Shown here: one piece after another, positions 25,670 to 38,118 of the stretch
How positions within the stretch are numbered: position 1 is the stretch's first letter
How the letters are laid out: each line of letters starts with the position of its first letter
DNA from: Dysidea avara
Taxonomy: Eukaryota > Porifera > Demospongiae > Dictyoceratida > Dysideidae
Direction: 5' to 3'
DNA length: 64,000 nucleotides
Assembly: GCF_963678975.1 (NCBI RefSeq)
Contig: NC_089281.1
Span: forward strand, 3,030,926-3,094,925
Position numbers and translations under genes: made by a program
Notes under the pieces: generated by a model
Database searches by the model: none
What the model saw: the letters and a program-made list of their open reading frames with translations, nothing else
What the model was told of the DNA's origin: nothing

Positions 25670-27350
25670 TTCAATATCCAAGTGCCTGTAAATAATTATT
25701 TTATTGTTTTAAATAAAATGCTGTAATTACAGAGTAAGACTATTCTGTAAAGGCGATTTTGCCATGTATGATATTTGTATAATGGTTTTTAGGTGCAGCT
25801 TTTTTATCGGTGCACATCACTTTGGGGGGGGGATCCTACTAAACAGTACAACCGTAAGAGCCTAAGCCCTACCTCAGCCTACAGCCCCTCAGCATGCAGG
25901 CAATATACCAGCCTCCCCAGAGTCATTGTGAGATGGGTCAGTCATCACCAGTGTTGGGTTACATGAACTACATGTTACAATATGTGTATTACACATTACT
26001 TTTCATGGGCTACTAATATGTAACAGGTTGCTACTTCAAAATCGTTACATTTGTGCTTACTAAATACTGACTGCAAAAGACAAAAATGCCTTACAACTTA
26101 CTACATTGCTTTGCATGCAGCCTACAATCCTTCGTACAGCATGACACTCTTTTATTACAAGGAAAGTTGCTACTAAAATACCCTTTTGTACCTGGAGGTC
26201 GGGAATTATGTAGATAGGTACATAAAATAACACTACCAATAATCTGAGTGGTATCAAGACAAGTGTGTGATTTGAGCTGGACACAGACCCTTTTCTTCCT
26301 TCCAAAATTATAAATCGTGTTTCTTAAAGAGAATAAAAACTGTGTTGAAAACAATGCCACGTTGTGGTCAACCAATGGTTCCATCAGAGCATTTATCAAA
26401 CAACTGTAAGTGGTGCATGGGTGTTCTGTTTCTCATATTAAAAAATGCTTCTGAATAAATGTCTTTTAGCTGCTTTAATTGAAAGTCTGCTCTCTGGGCT
26501 ACTGAAACTGAAATGAATGCTGTAACTAAGAGGCTTATTTGTTATGAATAGCACACTCACAATTCTTGCTACATGGTTGGTCAGCTTTGATTGTGGGTTT
26601 AGTAACATCAAGTCAGATATTGAAATTTTATTGTGAAGTAAATGAAATTTGTTGCAAGTTTACAGGAGCTGCCACCATCAAGTTAAGGATCTTTTTATGA
26701 AGAATATGCATATTTCTTTACCAAAAAATTGTACAAGTTGGTTAAGTGGTTAAACAGTATTGTTACATAGCTGTCTGGTACAGAAAATAGCCTTTAATGC
26801 AAAAATATGATTGAGCTGGGTGCTATATAGTAAGGTTCCCCTCACTGTTCTCTATTACTGCTGTTCTTTCTTGATTAGGATAGAGTGACAGTGTTTCATG
26901 CTGGTACCGAGTGTGATCTAATCTGAGGAGCAGCTGGAGTTATACGATGGAGTGTTGTTGGCCCCCGGACAGAAGAGATAGTCAAACAGTAAAGAATTCT
27001 GACATAGTAACTCAAAACAAAAATTAAATACTTGTGTAACATGCCATTATAATACCACTGAGAAGTTTCTTTAATAGTGGAACAGAAATTTGTTGCTTAG
27101 CCTGTACAAAGGTGGTATCCTTTGGTAGTGATATTTACATTACATGCATGTGTGTGCGTGTGTAGCAGGGTTCCCTATGAGACAAGACAAAACCACTCTC
27201 AAAATTGTAAAAGTAGTAACAGTGTTCCATAGTGTGAAAGGATCATTTACAAAGTCCCTACTGCTGGAACGGATGTGTAATAAATACAAATAATGGTAAC
27301 TACTTTAACTGAGGATGTGATCAAGTTGATAGTGGTAGAAGCGTATTCCA
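25670..27350. other. Gene-poor stretch with possible repeat fragments
   Basis: Several 80-100 codon minus-strand open frames (for example 26060-26399) overlap each other and show no recognisable family. Around 25950-26040 a run of short GTTAC/GTAAC words resembles the element end at 63805-63950. No promoter, RNA gene or supported exon was seen. Confidence 0.35.
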
Positions 27351-27356
27351 CTCAAG

Positions 27357-27552
27357 TAGTGGATCCTCACTAATCCGAACAACTCTGTTCTCAAGTTAAC
27401 AAAAAGTCTGTATAGGTTAGTGAATTTGTTCGGATTAGTGAACCCACTGATTGTATATGGAGACCAGTTCATTTACTTTAACAGAACATACAAAATTTTG
27501 TCTGCAAAATACTCTAATGCAACAGCCATGTTTGTACTAGTGAGGATCCACT
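27357..27552. mobile_element. Small TIR element (mariner-like MITE)
   Basis: AGTGGATCCTCACTA at 27358 is mirrored by TAGTGAGGATCCACT ending at 27551, with a terminal CAG/CTG intact on the right only. The right TIR continues like a typical CAGTGGAWCCTC mariner MITE end. About 196 bp with no coding capacity. A TA duplication is not clear. Confidence 0.65.
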
Positions 27553-27770
27553 GTTTAGCCTTTTACAAGTAGCATGAAGTGTTTCAGTAAAACGCTAGTT
27601 AACCCTTCAACTCAACATTGAATGCAAACAAGTGTTGTAAGGAGGTCCATCTGATGCTGCTTATTAAAACCATATCCACAGTAGCTTAAGACTATCAAAA
27701 CATTAAAATCAATGTGTATATATAGATTGCATTATACTACAAATTTGCACCGGTACTGGTTATACTAGAC

Positions 27771-28050
27771 TAGGGCTCAAACGAATATTCTATTATTTGA
27801 ATATTCGTTTCAAAGGAAATATATAACATCAGTGGTAGAGTACATGGAAATTCTTGATCCTACATAAGCATATCTGTGACATAAGTGATCAAATCATGTT
27901 CATTCTGAATTGTATTAAAGAGACACCTTGTACCACCACAGGATTATTGATATCTCATCCATACCAATGCTGAAAAAGAATATTCTAATATTCGGTAATT
28001 GTGAATAAAGAATATTCGAATAGTAAAAACCACTATTCGTTTGAGCCCTA
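27771..28050. mobile_element. hAT-type MITE with 8-bp target duplication
   Basis: TAGGGCTCAAACGAATA at 27771 and its reverse complement ending at 28050 form a 17-bp terminal inverted repeat. The flanks TACTAGAC (27763-27770) and TACTAGAG (28051-28058) match at 7 of 8 positions, the duplication length expected for hAT transposases. TAGGG is a common hAT terminus. The interior (about 250 bp) is non-coding. Confidence 0.87.
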
Positions 28051-28418
28051 TACTAGAGTACGTTACTCTCCCCACTATAGTGCTAATGCACATTTTTCAT
28101 GTGACTGATTTAAAATCTAGCTTAATAGGTGAGTCAACAAGAACACTAATAAACATCAAAATTAATGTTGTGTGTCACATATGACTGCCTCGTATCATCC
28201 TGTTGCTCCCTGCCGAGTCATATCCATGTTCCACCTGATCCAAAATAATCACCTGTTTATTGGAATTCTTCACTCATCATGAACACCCTGGTGACGTGTG
28301 TAAAATAATAATCCTGGATGGAATGAACATAGGAAATACAAAACATAATTTCATGGAGTTACGATATCTGTTACAGGATCTGCGAGAATTCCCCATGAAA
28401 TGCAAAAAGGGCTTACAG

Positions 28419-28549
28419 TGAAACCTCATTAATAGGGCCACCTTTGGGACCCACAATAAGTGGCCGTATTAATGAAATGGCCTTATTAACGAAAACCTTA
28501 TTAATCCAGCCATAAACAAAGTGGCCTTATTATCAAGGTTTTCAACAAA
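28419..28549. mobile_element. Probable degraded mariner-like MITE
   Basis: CAGTGAAACCTCATTAATAG at 28419 is followed by an imperfect inverted match (CTTATTATCAAGGTTTTCA, ending about 28549). The interior holds GGCC-TTATTAA words on both strands. The terminus resembles the CAGTG(G/A)AACCTC class with TA target sites seen again at 29231. The right end is eroded, so limits are approximate. Confidence 0.5.
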
Positions 28550-28563
28550 TTAATACCTGGCTA

Positions 28564-28760
28564 TACTGTAAACGGGGAAGTATCGCTGGGCGAAAGTTTC
28601 ACATTTTCGCAGTTTCAAAGCAAACCGCAAAAGTTTCCCCGCTAAATCAATAATTTACAGTGTACTATATAGCTATGTTTAAGCTCTACCGTGAACCTTT
28701 CACCACAAATAGTCTCAGTAAGCCTTAACTGTGCTTTCGAAACTTTCCCCGTTTATGGTA
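28564..28760. mobile_element. 197-bp TIR element (MITE)
   Basis: TACTGTAAACGGGGAA at 28564 pairs with TTCCCCGTTTATGGTA ending at 28760 (14 of 16 matches). Similarity continues inward (AAGTTTCGCA-like words on both arms). Non-coding. No clear target duplication, so the superfamily is left open. Confidence 0.68.
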
Positions 28761-29230
28761 GTTGCTATAACAGCTAAATGTATACATACTACAGGTTTTA
28801 TCAGTAAGATTTATTCAATATTTCAGGCATAATAGCTGCTAAAGCATGAAGCACACTGCCAAAACTATCATGATTATGCACTTCTGTAATAATTTCATTT
28901 TGTGCTCATTGCTTGCAGTCTTTGTATTAAAAGGATCGAAGAGACACTGTTGAATTCAAATTGCTGCAATGTGGCTGGTCAATGATGAGAAGGTTTCAGC
29001 GTCATATTACATACATTCTAGTTCATCCACCAGTGAAGTAGTATTACTGTACGCTTTCAAGCAATTTTCATCAAGACCCAGTAGCCTGGGATCAAGTTAT
29101 TTCAAAGAAATAAATGTGTAGATGGCTATTTGCCAACTGCAGTGGCGATAAATTCCTTTATAGAAATCGATCTGCAATATGTGAGACTATGAGCTGTAAC
29201 TCTCGATAGCCTTTATCTTTTATCACAATA

Positions 29231-29456
29231 CAGTGGAACCTCAGATAACTGAACCCCTTGGGACCAGGGGTAGTCCATAAGTCTGAAAAGTTCATATCTC
29301 TGAAACTGTGTATAAATTACCTTAAATGAACTTAAAAATATCGGTATTATACCTTAATAAAACAGTCACTACTCTAATATACTGTAGCAGTCATTTCCAT
29401 AGTTCAGATAACCAAGAATCCGGATAAGTGGGGTCCAGATAACTGAAGTTCCACTG
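29231..29456. mobile_element. Mariner-type MITE with TA target site
   Basis: CAGTGGAACCTCAGATAACT (29231) and the inverted AGTTATCTGGACCCCACTT side ending in CCACTG (29456) form imperfect TIRs. TA dinucleotides flank both ends (29229-29230 and 29457-29458), the duplication made by Tc1/mariner transposases. 226 bp, non-coding. Its right flank was the target for the next element. Confidence 0.85.
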
Positions 29457-29460
29457 TACT

Positions 29461-29832
29461 CAGAGGAGGTTGGATGCATTCACACAAGCTATCCCTAAAT
29501 TGCATTCTTTGATTTGGTATTTCATGTGATTGTCAATAGTCGCAATACAAAACTGAAAAACGGTGGAGTTCACTGGGGATCGTTAAATATTCAGATTGTC
29601 CTTCATGTAAGCTTCAAGACAATGTACTTTGTTTTGTAATCAGTGCTTGAAGTCCGGGTGAAATTAATAAGTTGCGGTTTGGTGTACACTACTTCACCAA
29701 CCTGTATTCTCAAACGAAACATGAAATGATTCAGTGAGTTAATTCTGAGATCGCGATGGATTAACCTCTTCGACAAGAGGGATTTTGTGTAATTTGTTTT
29801 AGTGGCACGTAAAGCACGTCCAACCTCCTCTG
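29461..29832. mobile_element. TIR element with 9-bp target duplication
   Basis: CAGAGGAGGTTGGA (29461) and TCCAACCTCCTCTG (ending 29832) are exact inverted repeats. They are flanked by identical CACTGTACT on the left (29452-29460) and right (29833-29841). The duplicated 9 bp includes the terminus of the neighbouring mariner MITE, so this element landed later. Nine bases suggest a Mutator-like (MULE) element, while an 8-bp hAT reading is possible. Non-coding. Confidence 0.8.
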
Positions 29833-29841
29833 CACTGTACT

Positions 29842-31596
29842 GGAGTTCAACCTTCTTCTGTGAGCATTGATAGTTTGATTGGTAAGGTAGGTTTTCTCAT
29901 GAGAGCACACTTAATGGTATATCATATGGGTTTTTGGTAACAATATTGGGACCCACCCATATTGCCAAAATTTCCACATCAGCCACTGATACAGTATGTA
30001 TTGGTTTATCAGTACAGCTCTGTTTTAGTTTTATTTTAGAGCTCCTGACCTTGCTGCTAGCTATATATACTTTATGGATTTTACAGTTAGTTGTTTTACA
30101 CCCTAAATTTCATATTTAATCAGTTGAGTGGTAGTCAAGGTGTGATTTTTGCCCTATTTCATGCACGCCCAGATGTTCAAATTTATTACTACTACTGTGG
30201 TGTAAGGAAGTTTTGGCTATCATTTGTTTGGTCTCCGTAAATAAAAATCCATAACACAGATACAAAATTTACTAAGATATACATACTTCGCCATGATTGA
30301 GCCACCTTATGCTCTCTGTTATACAGCAATCAAGGCTGGGTATGATACGAGAAGTCACAGAAATGTGTGAGTTGATGACATTTCTAACCATGCAACAAAT
30401 GAATCATAGTGGTGAGCTATAAAACCAACCATGGGCAGAAAGCACAGCCAGATTGGCCAGCCAAAATACTGGATTGTACTTCTGGGCCCAAACAATTCAA
30501 GCATTGTCACCAGACGGGTGTTTGCGCATTAGCGTGAGCCAGAATTGAGGAGTTGTATAATCGTTTTAAAATAGTGAAAACCATTCTAGGAATAAAGTAA
30601 AACTCAGAACAGGGCGTTTAGTAGATGCGATATCTTCTACCAGTATTAGTAGAGGGTACATTTCATTTCTGGTGAAACGTTGAATCACGATTCTTCAGCC
30701 TTTAAGGTGAGATCGGAAAACACAACGTGACAACTAACCTCTTGAACAAACTAGGTCAATAACTTCTACTGAACAGCTTTAAGTTGTCTGCTTTTACGTC
30801 TATTTCCAATACATTCATGTGATTGTGCAACTTCTCGATTCTGATTGGCCGGCCAATATTTTGGCTGGATCAGTCACAGCAGTATGTTAAAATTGAATAT
30901 CTCTAACCGTAAGTGTACATGCAAAATAGGGCCGAAAATAGGGATAAATATTACAACTGTTAATAACACTGTACAAGACATCAAGTGTTGTAATAAAGTA
31001 CCAAGGCTACTGAGAGTTACAGATCATAATCTTGGATTTTGCAGATACTTTGATTGATTTCTATCCCAAGAAGGTAGTGAACTACTACACCTGTGATGTA
31101 ACCACTAAATACAATGGTGGGCCAGATCCTTTTTTCCCTGCCCAATGAATAACGTAGTCTGGCTATAGGAGTGCAATATCTATAGCATGGATAATATATA
31201 TGTTGCACATGTATTGGAAACAACTCCATAAATCACACAAAACAGTGAAATATTCCTTGTAATAAAGTTTACGGGAACTTAATTCATGGTGAAACTAGCC
31301 ATTTACGCAGAGGAAGATAATGTTTTATATGAAACTGATTCTAGTACCTATTCTTTTACGGAATGAAGAGCCCTGCTTGAGTTTCTGTGAGTGTGTACCA
31401 GTAGTTTCTGTTGCCAATTGCAAATGTTTCACTGTGACACAATGCTAACTCACCACATTGTGCTGAAAAAGAAACAGAACAGATACTACTCTTTCATGTG
31501 TGTGCCAAGCATGTGTAAGTACATGCTCCCACTGCCATTATTTGCCTACACAAACCTTCTGTTACATTCGCGCTTCATCCACTCGATAATTCAGTA
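29842..31596. other. No supported gene
   Basis: Short open frames of 60-70 codons only. A weak inverted match (CCAGCCAAAATA(C/T)TGG at about 30460 and, inverted, at about 30848-30863) may mark another degenerate TIR element. I see no RNA gene, promoter or splice-bounded exon that I can defend. Confidence 0.35.
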
Positions 31597-31597
31597 T

Positions 31598-31852
31598 TGA
31601 CTTATCCCACATTGGGCTTCAATAGCTAAAGAAATAAATCAGTTATGCTATCCTTTCTTTCACCATTATCTAGTCAAAGATTACCCTACACAAACATACC
31701 AGAGCAATTTATTAACCACAGTTATCAGACTACACAACGCCCAACAACAGAACAACTTTAGAGATGATAACAAGGCATTACTACATCCTATACATTTCAA
31801 AAACATTCTGAAACTGAGAGGATCGAACTATTCTCCACTACGAAGTCCATAA
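31598..31852 (+). pseudogene. Protein-like open frame lacking a start, possible retroelement C-terminus
   Basis: After an upstream stop the frame stays open for about 84 codons to TAA at 31850-31852. It includes LLTTVIRLHNAQQQNNFRD and a basic tail ending LRGSNYSPLRSP. The composition is protein-like (amphipathic, charged) and unlike the random frames around it. A basic C-terminal tail after a leucine-rich helix would fit the end of a LINE reverse transcriptase, but I do not recognise the family. A host exon is an alternative. No ATG in frame. Confidence 0.35.
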
Positions 31853-31967
31853 AATATTGTGACATTGTATTGTAAAGACTATATACTATTGGTAATACAT
31901 TTTATATGCACGTTTCCAATCCATGTGCAACATAATTATATATTATCCATGATATCTATAGTCTGGC

Positions 31968-32062
31968 CACACGAGACTACCATGTGCATGTGTACCAAAG
32001 GTTTCACCTTCTTCACTCCAGTATAACTGCTGCTCATTAGCTCACTTAATGAGCAGCAGTTA
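31968..32062 (+). repeat. Short dispersed repeat, copy 2, with hairpin
   Basis: Inverted partner of the repeat at 23812-23895. It contains GCTGCTCATTA-GCTCACT-TAATGAGCAGC (about 32031-32060), an 11-bp stem with a 7-base loop. Confidence 0.55.
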
Positions 32063-32082
32063 TATCTGGGCTATTGACTGAT

Positions 32083-33174
32083 TTAACCTCACAGTAATCG
32101 GCACAGCCATTATTCCTCACGGAGTGAAAACACATACATCTACATTACAATAACCAACAAAGAAATAAGTATACGATTACAACTACAAAGAAAAACAAAG
32201 TTAAACAAGACATGCACATAACAAACTGATTACAAAGTACAAAGAGAAAACCAACATCGAATAAAATGTACATAAGTAAGGTGAGTATGTCCTCGGGCAC
32301 ACATACAGCCACAGATAGGTATAGCTAATTACCCCAAAAGTGGGTGTGGCAAGGAAATACAGTAAAATTGAAAGAAACTTAACTACACACAAAATATTTG
32401 TTAAATAGAGAACAACATTTAACATTCCCGTAACCATTCTGGGCTATCTCTTGCCAAGAAAATTCTTCTAGAAGAAACTTTTACTCTAGCTGCCAAATCA
32501 AAATCATGTCTGCAGCTGGATTTAGTTATATTGAGTTCATTCTGAATAAAGTTAAAACATTTTTGAAAATAAGATAAAGAGGATGGCAAGAAGTGGCCTA
32601 AAATATTTAATTCAATGGTGCTGTAAAAATTGGGTACTTCCAGGTGATCAAATTCAGACAATTCTTGGTATTCTTTTTTCCTTGCTTGCAATCCCTTGTA
32701 GATTCAAGGTGTTCAACTGAGTTCAAGGGACATGTAAGTTCTAACAGGGAAACTGAGTTACTTCTCCAATTGTAAAGGACGACGTCAGGGTGATATGGGG
32801 TGATAAGGAGAAACTGTAGCCTGTGGGGAATCACTAGCTCGCTATCCAGACAAGTCAACTTACCATGTTCACTTCAGTTTAAAGTTTAGGAAGTTCACTA
32901 CTTAAGCAGTGTACAACTTGGTCATGATAATACGTAAAGCGGCCCTGTGTCAATGTAACAGGGCAGCCACCCAATACATGTGCAGTGGTAGGCTGAAAGC
33001 TGCCACACAGTGTACATTTTGCACCACATTGTACATTCCAACATGTAAATTGACAGTTGTGGGAAGAATGTCAGAAGCAGCATGGAGAATGAAAGAGAAA
33101 TGACCCGGGTTGCAGCTAAGTAGCAGTCTGTTCCTTATTAGCCTATTACTACTCATATGATCATAAATACCCAA
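32083..33174 (-). mobile_element. LINE 3' fragment with 3' UTR
   Basis: The minus strand carries a decayed C-terminal coding region (32419-33174) followed by a 3' UTR down to about 32083. The terminal part of that UTR (CCTCACAGTA(A/G)TC(G/A)GCA and neighbouring words) recurs in the same orientation at 44325-44450. Two copies with a shared 3' end and different 5' limits are the signature of a LINE family. Confidence 0.7.
32419..33174 (-). pseudogene. LINE C-terminal Cys/His and PD-(D/E)XK-like domain, frameshifted
   Basis: Reading from 33174 downward: FILHAASDILPTTVNLH, a degenerate Cys-rich segment, then YHPDVVLYNWRS and LLELTCPL (32858-32690), then VPNFYSTIELNILGH and RRIFLARDSPEW (32691-32419). 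The PDV...LLELT pattern, an acidic residue spaced from an ExT, resembles the endonuclease-like C-terminus found after the RT in several invertebrate LINEs. Frames change near 32690 and again upstream near 32900, so the gene is dead. The RT part itself is absent. Family assignment is by motif memory only. Confidence 0.6.
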
Positions 33175-33587
33175 CTGGTATTAAGCAACCTGGACCAAAA
33201 AATGGTCTCTTGTAATCGAGTATTGATTACATCATCGATGATCGATAATCTATAATTTCTACTTCAACAGACTTCCTTGAACTTTCAACAGCTTACCAGT
33301 AATTGACTTAACTCAACCTATTGTTACCATTAAATTTCTGCTAATTAAAATCCTATGGCCACATTTTATGAGAAACTTCGATCCAGACAACCAACATAGT
33401 TTCCATTTTACATGTCCTTGGAGCATCTGCTCCAAACACCCCAAGCCACCCGACTTTGGTACACTTAGCATCTAATTGCAATTATATAAGTAATAATAAG
33501 TACTTAATTTTAATCTTAAGGTATGGGGTATGGTACTTACCAGATTACCTTTAGTGCAATTGTACACTAACTCACTTTTAGCAGCAT

Positions 33588-33637
33588 GGCAAGGACTTGG
33601 TGCTCTTTATTTAGAAATATTCCACCGGCCAATAGAC
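33588..33637. repeat. Dispersed repeat, left piece split by the 33.6-41.0 kb insertion
   Basis: GGACTTGGTGCTCTTTATTT through GGCCAATAG matches, in inverted orientation, the end of the intact copy at about 23720-23770. The rest of the repeat resumes at 41001. The preceding 400 bases (33180-33587) hold no recognised feature. Confidence 0.72.
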
Positions 33638-34030
33638 GGGTTGCCTATTTAGGGCGTGTCCCTTGTGTAACGTGAGAAAACGCGACTTTCCGACGTTTTA
33701 AGCATGATTACAATGTTGGTAAAGAAGTCAACAAAAAACCCATTTTTTAAAATAGTTTGACAAACGTTTTTGGTTCTTCAAAGGTACAAGATGAGTTAAA
33801 ATCATCCAGTCTATCATTCTAAGTAGTAGCAAAGTCTTACAAAGATTGTTTTCAGCGAGTTTTATCGCTTTCCAAAAACCCGAGATTGAGACAAAATCAT
33901 CTTCTCGTTCAGCCTTCACCTTACACGCTGGATATGTTATAGCTCGAACCTTTCTCTATAACATACTTTCTGTTCTGAAGGCTGGCTAACTCTTGCTTGC
34001 TAAAGCTAACCGAAACGTTCATTTTCTCCA

Positions 34031-34408
34031 ATAGAGCAGTTTCAAAACCATGGTAACCAAAAATTACGCAATGGACCACACCCAAGTCGCCATGTTTTTG
34101 TACCAGAATGCTTGATGTTGCAAGTTGAATTCCTCGCTAAATTCATGTCAAGACTTATTAATACGTAAGTAAAATAGATGCCAGTGATAGAATAAAGTAT
34201 GTAGGTGAGTTATTAGGCATTAAAAGATACGTACTGCCTCCCAACAGGGAAGTTTCGTAGGAAAGAGAAATGCGTAAAAATGGATTTGGCCAAATTGCGA
34301 CCTATTCACCGCCCCAAGGTGGTTAAAACTAGGGGAAACTTGAAGTATAGGTCTTTATCCACACCACAGCAGCGTACAGCCACATCCAGCTATCCCAGGA
34401 TTAGCCAG
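34031..34408 (+). repeat. Left arm of long inverted repeat
   Basis: It begins ATAGAGCAGTTTCAAAACCA and ends near CCACATCCAGCTATCCC. Its reverse complement is at 35824-36202 with only scattered substitutions and one or two indels. It could form a long hairpin around the LINE-bearing loop. Confidence 0.9.
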
Positions 34409-34639
34409 ATCTCCTGAAAGGCACGAGACCGGTGATGGCGTACTGCCAAACTGTGATAAAACGCCAGCAAAAGAAGACTCTTAGTGGTGAATTTTGCTAG
34501 AGTTAAGTTTTATTGTCGAAGTCAACCATCAGTTAAAGTTTAGCGGTCTTGTTTTGGTCTCTGCTTTTTCACACGATGTGGGAATCCCAGCACATGAACG
34601 ATTCTGGCTAACTCGGGGATTTAAGATTTTAGATTTAAG

Positions 34640-34735
34640 ATTAGGTACTGGGCAGTCAGCTCAGCTGGTTTGCCCAGGGGGTGAAAACCCCAAATGGTAC
34701 AATCAAATACATACATACATACATGCAATTTGATA
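34640..34735 (+). mobile_element. Possible tRNA-like SINE fragment with (ATAC)n tail
   Basis: CAGTCAGCTCAGCTGG resembles a tRNA A box. About 25 bases on, GGTGAAAACCC could be a decayed B box. A short (ATAC)n run follows at 34707-34724. The alternative is that the microsatellite is the 3' tail of the minus-strand LINE that starts at 34737. Confidence 0.3.
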
Positions 34736-34736
34736 A

Positions 34737-35823
34737 TTAATTACAGTAGTGAAGGTTAAGTACGTAAATAAATTCATCCAAATTTCTTGATTCTATTATA
34801 TTAATATGCAACTCATTCCAGTCTTTAACAGTTCTAGGATAATAACTATATTTATAGGTGTTGAGGGTTGCTTGTGGCAGAATGAAATGATTGGGGTGAT
34901 GTTGCCTGGTACAAAATTGAGTTCTTTGATAATGTGAGGGGATGGAGATCGGTAGTGTATTATTAATTATTTTATAGAATAGTGTTAATCTTGATGACTG
35001 ACGGCGTTGTTGTAATGTAGGTATGCTAAGAGAGGACAATAATGACGTAACACTATTTCTGGAGTAATCTGATAAAATCCATCGAGCAGCTCTTCTTTGC
35101 ACCTTTTCTAACTTATAAATGTCAGTGTTATAATACGGATCCCAAACTGGGGCGGCATATTCCATAATTGGTCGAACCAATGTTAAATACGCTGTTCTTT
35201 TAGTATCAGATGGGCAGTTGTTTAGGTTTCGTTTAATAAAATTTAGCACTTTGGTTGCTCTGTTACTTACTGTTTGTATATGTGATGACCATGACATAGT
35301 GTTATCAATCGCTACACCTAAGTATGTATGGCACTTCTTTATATCGACATTATGACCTGATAAGGTATACGTATATTGTATGGGGTTCAGGGAACGAGTA
35401 CACCTCAGCACAGCACATTTCTCAACATTTATTTTCATTTGCCATTTGTGAGTCCATTCACATATTTTATGTAAGTCTTCCTGTAACTGCTTTGAATCTT
35501 GCGGTGTTGTAACAGTCTTGTAAATAACACAGTCATCAGCAAACAATCGAACTGAAGATGTAATGTTTTCATTTGTCATTAATATATACAAGAAACATAA
35601 GGGGGCCTAGTACAGTACCCTGTGGTACCCCAGACTTAACAGTTGTTGCGCTAGATGATTCTCCATCAACAATTACCCTTTGATATCGTTTGGTTAGCCA
35701 GGAAGAGATCCATTGAAGAAGAGGCCCTCGTATACCATAGAATTTTAATTTGTTTAATAGTCTTTTGTGAGGAACTGTGTCAAAAGCCTTAGAAAAGTCT
35801 ATAAACAATAAATCAGTCTGTTG
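34737..35823 (-). pseudogene. Jockey/CR1-type reverse transcriptase fragment, frameshifted
   Basis: The product is the RT of a non-LTR retrotransposon. Reading 35823 downward: LLFIDFSKAFDTVPHKRLL (motif A), GIRGPLLQWISSWL, SGVPQGTVLGPLMFLVYIND (motif B, 35569-35808). Then, in another frame, VRLFADDCVIY (catalytic FADD at 35532-35543), WQMKINVEKC, and a thumb and C-terminus ending at the stop at 34737. The frame changes at about 35585, between IND and the ENITSS segment, by a small deletion. The N-terminal endonuclease and fingers are missing: truncation at about 35823 coincides with the start of the right foldback arm. A sister fragment carrying the upstream RT region lies at 45239-45690. Confidence 0.9.
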
Positions 35824-36202
35824 CTGGCTATTCAGGGGATGGCTGGATGTGGCTGTACGATGCTGTGGTGCTGGATAAAGACCTATACTTCAAGTTTCCC
35901 CTAGTTTTAACCACCTTGGGGCGGTGAATAGGTCGCAATTTGGCCAAATCCATTTTTACGCATTTCTCTTTCCTACGAAACTGCCCTGTTGGCAGGCAGT
36001 ACGTATCTTTTAATGCCTAATAACTCACCTACATACTTTATTCTATCACTGGCATCTATTTTACCTACGTATTAATAAGTCTTGACATGAATTTAGGGAG
36101 GAATTCAACTTGCAACATCAAGCAGTCTGGTACAAAAACATGGTGATTTGGGTGTGGTCCATTGCATAATTTTTGGTTACCATGGTTTTGAAACTGCTCT
36201 AT
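35824..36202 (-). repeat. Right arm of long inverted repeat
   Basis: Reverse complement of 34031-34408 with about 96% identity. The outer 38 bases (36203-36241) run up to the TA target of the pogo element. Confidence 0.9.
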
Positions 36203-38118
36203 AGCCGTAATACATTTTTGACTTAGCGAACTCGGAAAGTAAAGTAAATGCGGGTAATTCCGGACACTCTTTCAAACTTCACCGTCTACTATAAGCACAG
36301 TAGCTTTTTCTAAGCAACTAACCATATGATGTTACACTCCAACCCTTCGTAGTGCCCCACCAGAATTTTCAAGTTAATCGGTCGATCACAAGAGGAGCAG
36401 CGCCTCAAACTTTAGAGGCGTGCAATAAACAAACATTCGCTTAATTCCGGACACTGCATATAACACATTGGAAATCACCGATTCATTGTTATAAAGTAAT
36501 GTAACGTATAAAAACTGTATATTGATGTTACAAATGGATTATAATTGTTTCTTTTGTCCCTGTAGCTTGCAGATCCGACACTCAAACGTCGATTTCTTGG
36601 ACGGTTTTCTACGAAATCCTGCACACGTGTAGTGGAACCACCTCCAGCATTTATCGCATCCTATCCACTTTTTCTGCGCCTCTTCGCCATCATCGTCGTA
36701 GGATTTTCCACACTCTTGACAATTGGAATCTTCATCTACACAAGGGTATATACTTGGCTAGCTTGTCATCTGCATAAAAAAGCTAGTGGCAATATACAGC
36801 TGTAAAGCTGTCCATGTGCTGTGTATTCATTGCTGTGCATACATCTGATTGTATTTAGTTGAGGCTATTTCAACTAAATCTTTTTTTTCTCGGGCCTGAC
36901 TAACCATGTATTTTTCTGTACAAAAATATTTACGTTCACACGTGATTGTACAGATAACGCCACAAAGTTACCTTTTAAGCTTATCACAAAGTAAATATTT
37001 CACCATATGGCAGCCTACTGACAAGTGGCACAGCAATCATAATGTAGCTTAGATACCGTTTGACTCACAAAATTACTCTTCACAGCCACCAAAAAGTAAT
37101 ATAATTTTTATTTAAATTTTACCAACCTTGTACTTGGCTGATATTGGCCCGAGGAAGAAAAGATTTAATTGAAGTGGCCTGCCTGACTATACAGAACTAT
37201 GCTAGCTAAGTACATGTACATCCACATAAATAAGTCTGTGTGACTATTAACTATTGAATACTCACCTTCATCATGATCATCACATACTGGCTCTTTATCA
37301 GGTGGTGTTGTTGCACATTCTCCTTCCAACCTAGCCATGATCTCATCACTTGTCAGAGCCTCTCAATAGCAGGTTTGCTTCACTCTCTTTTTACATTTAG
37401 ATGACTTTTCATGGTGTTTTTCTGTAACATTTTTGTGAAGTGCCATGTAAGATGGGCACGCATGGGTGTTAACTCAGCCCCACAACTCTTGCAACTACCT
37501 CGCAAGACAATGGGAGATGAGGCCTGCACTATGGTTGTGGCTGTTCTCGGCTCCTTTGCAGGTTGTTGAAATGGAACACCTGTTGCAAGTTTTGAATCTT
37601 TGATGGCACTTCGATTTAATGGATGTAGTCCAGCAGCTCTAAATCCTGAAATAATGTGGCTTTCCTTGAAAGAGTTGTCCCACAATTGTTTGATCAGTGA
37701 TGGGAAAATGTTTTTTGTCACATTCTCAGCCATAGTCTGCATCTTGTACTCCTTCAAAATGTTGTAATAACACTGCTTCAGTGGACGAAATACCCCAACA
37801 TCCATCGGTTGCAAAATGTGCGTCACGTTTGGTGGAAGACACACGATATATGTCTTGCCACATTAATCAGTTCTAGATTTATGTGGGAGTGATGCCCATC
37901 GACAAAGAGAATAACTGGACCATTTTGCAAAAGTAGCTCAACTTCCTTCAAAAAAATTTTGGTTAACCAGCAAAGGAAGTTAGCACCCTCCATCCATCCA
38001 GAGGAAGATACACTGTATGCTGCACCAGGAGGACCTCCTTGCTTCCATGTATCATACATGTGTTTTGCTTTATACACAGTGAATGGTGGCAACCTTCTGC
38101 CAGATGCTGATCCACAAC

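Noticed and set aside
26060..26399. Two overlapping minus-strand frames of 81 and 102 codons
   Set aside because: Different frames over the same AT-rich bases, no recognisable motif, no splice context.
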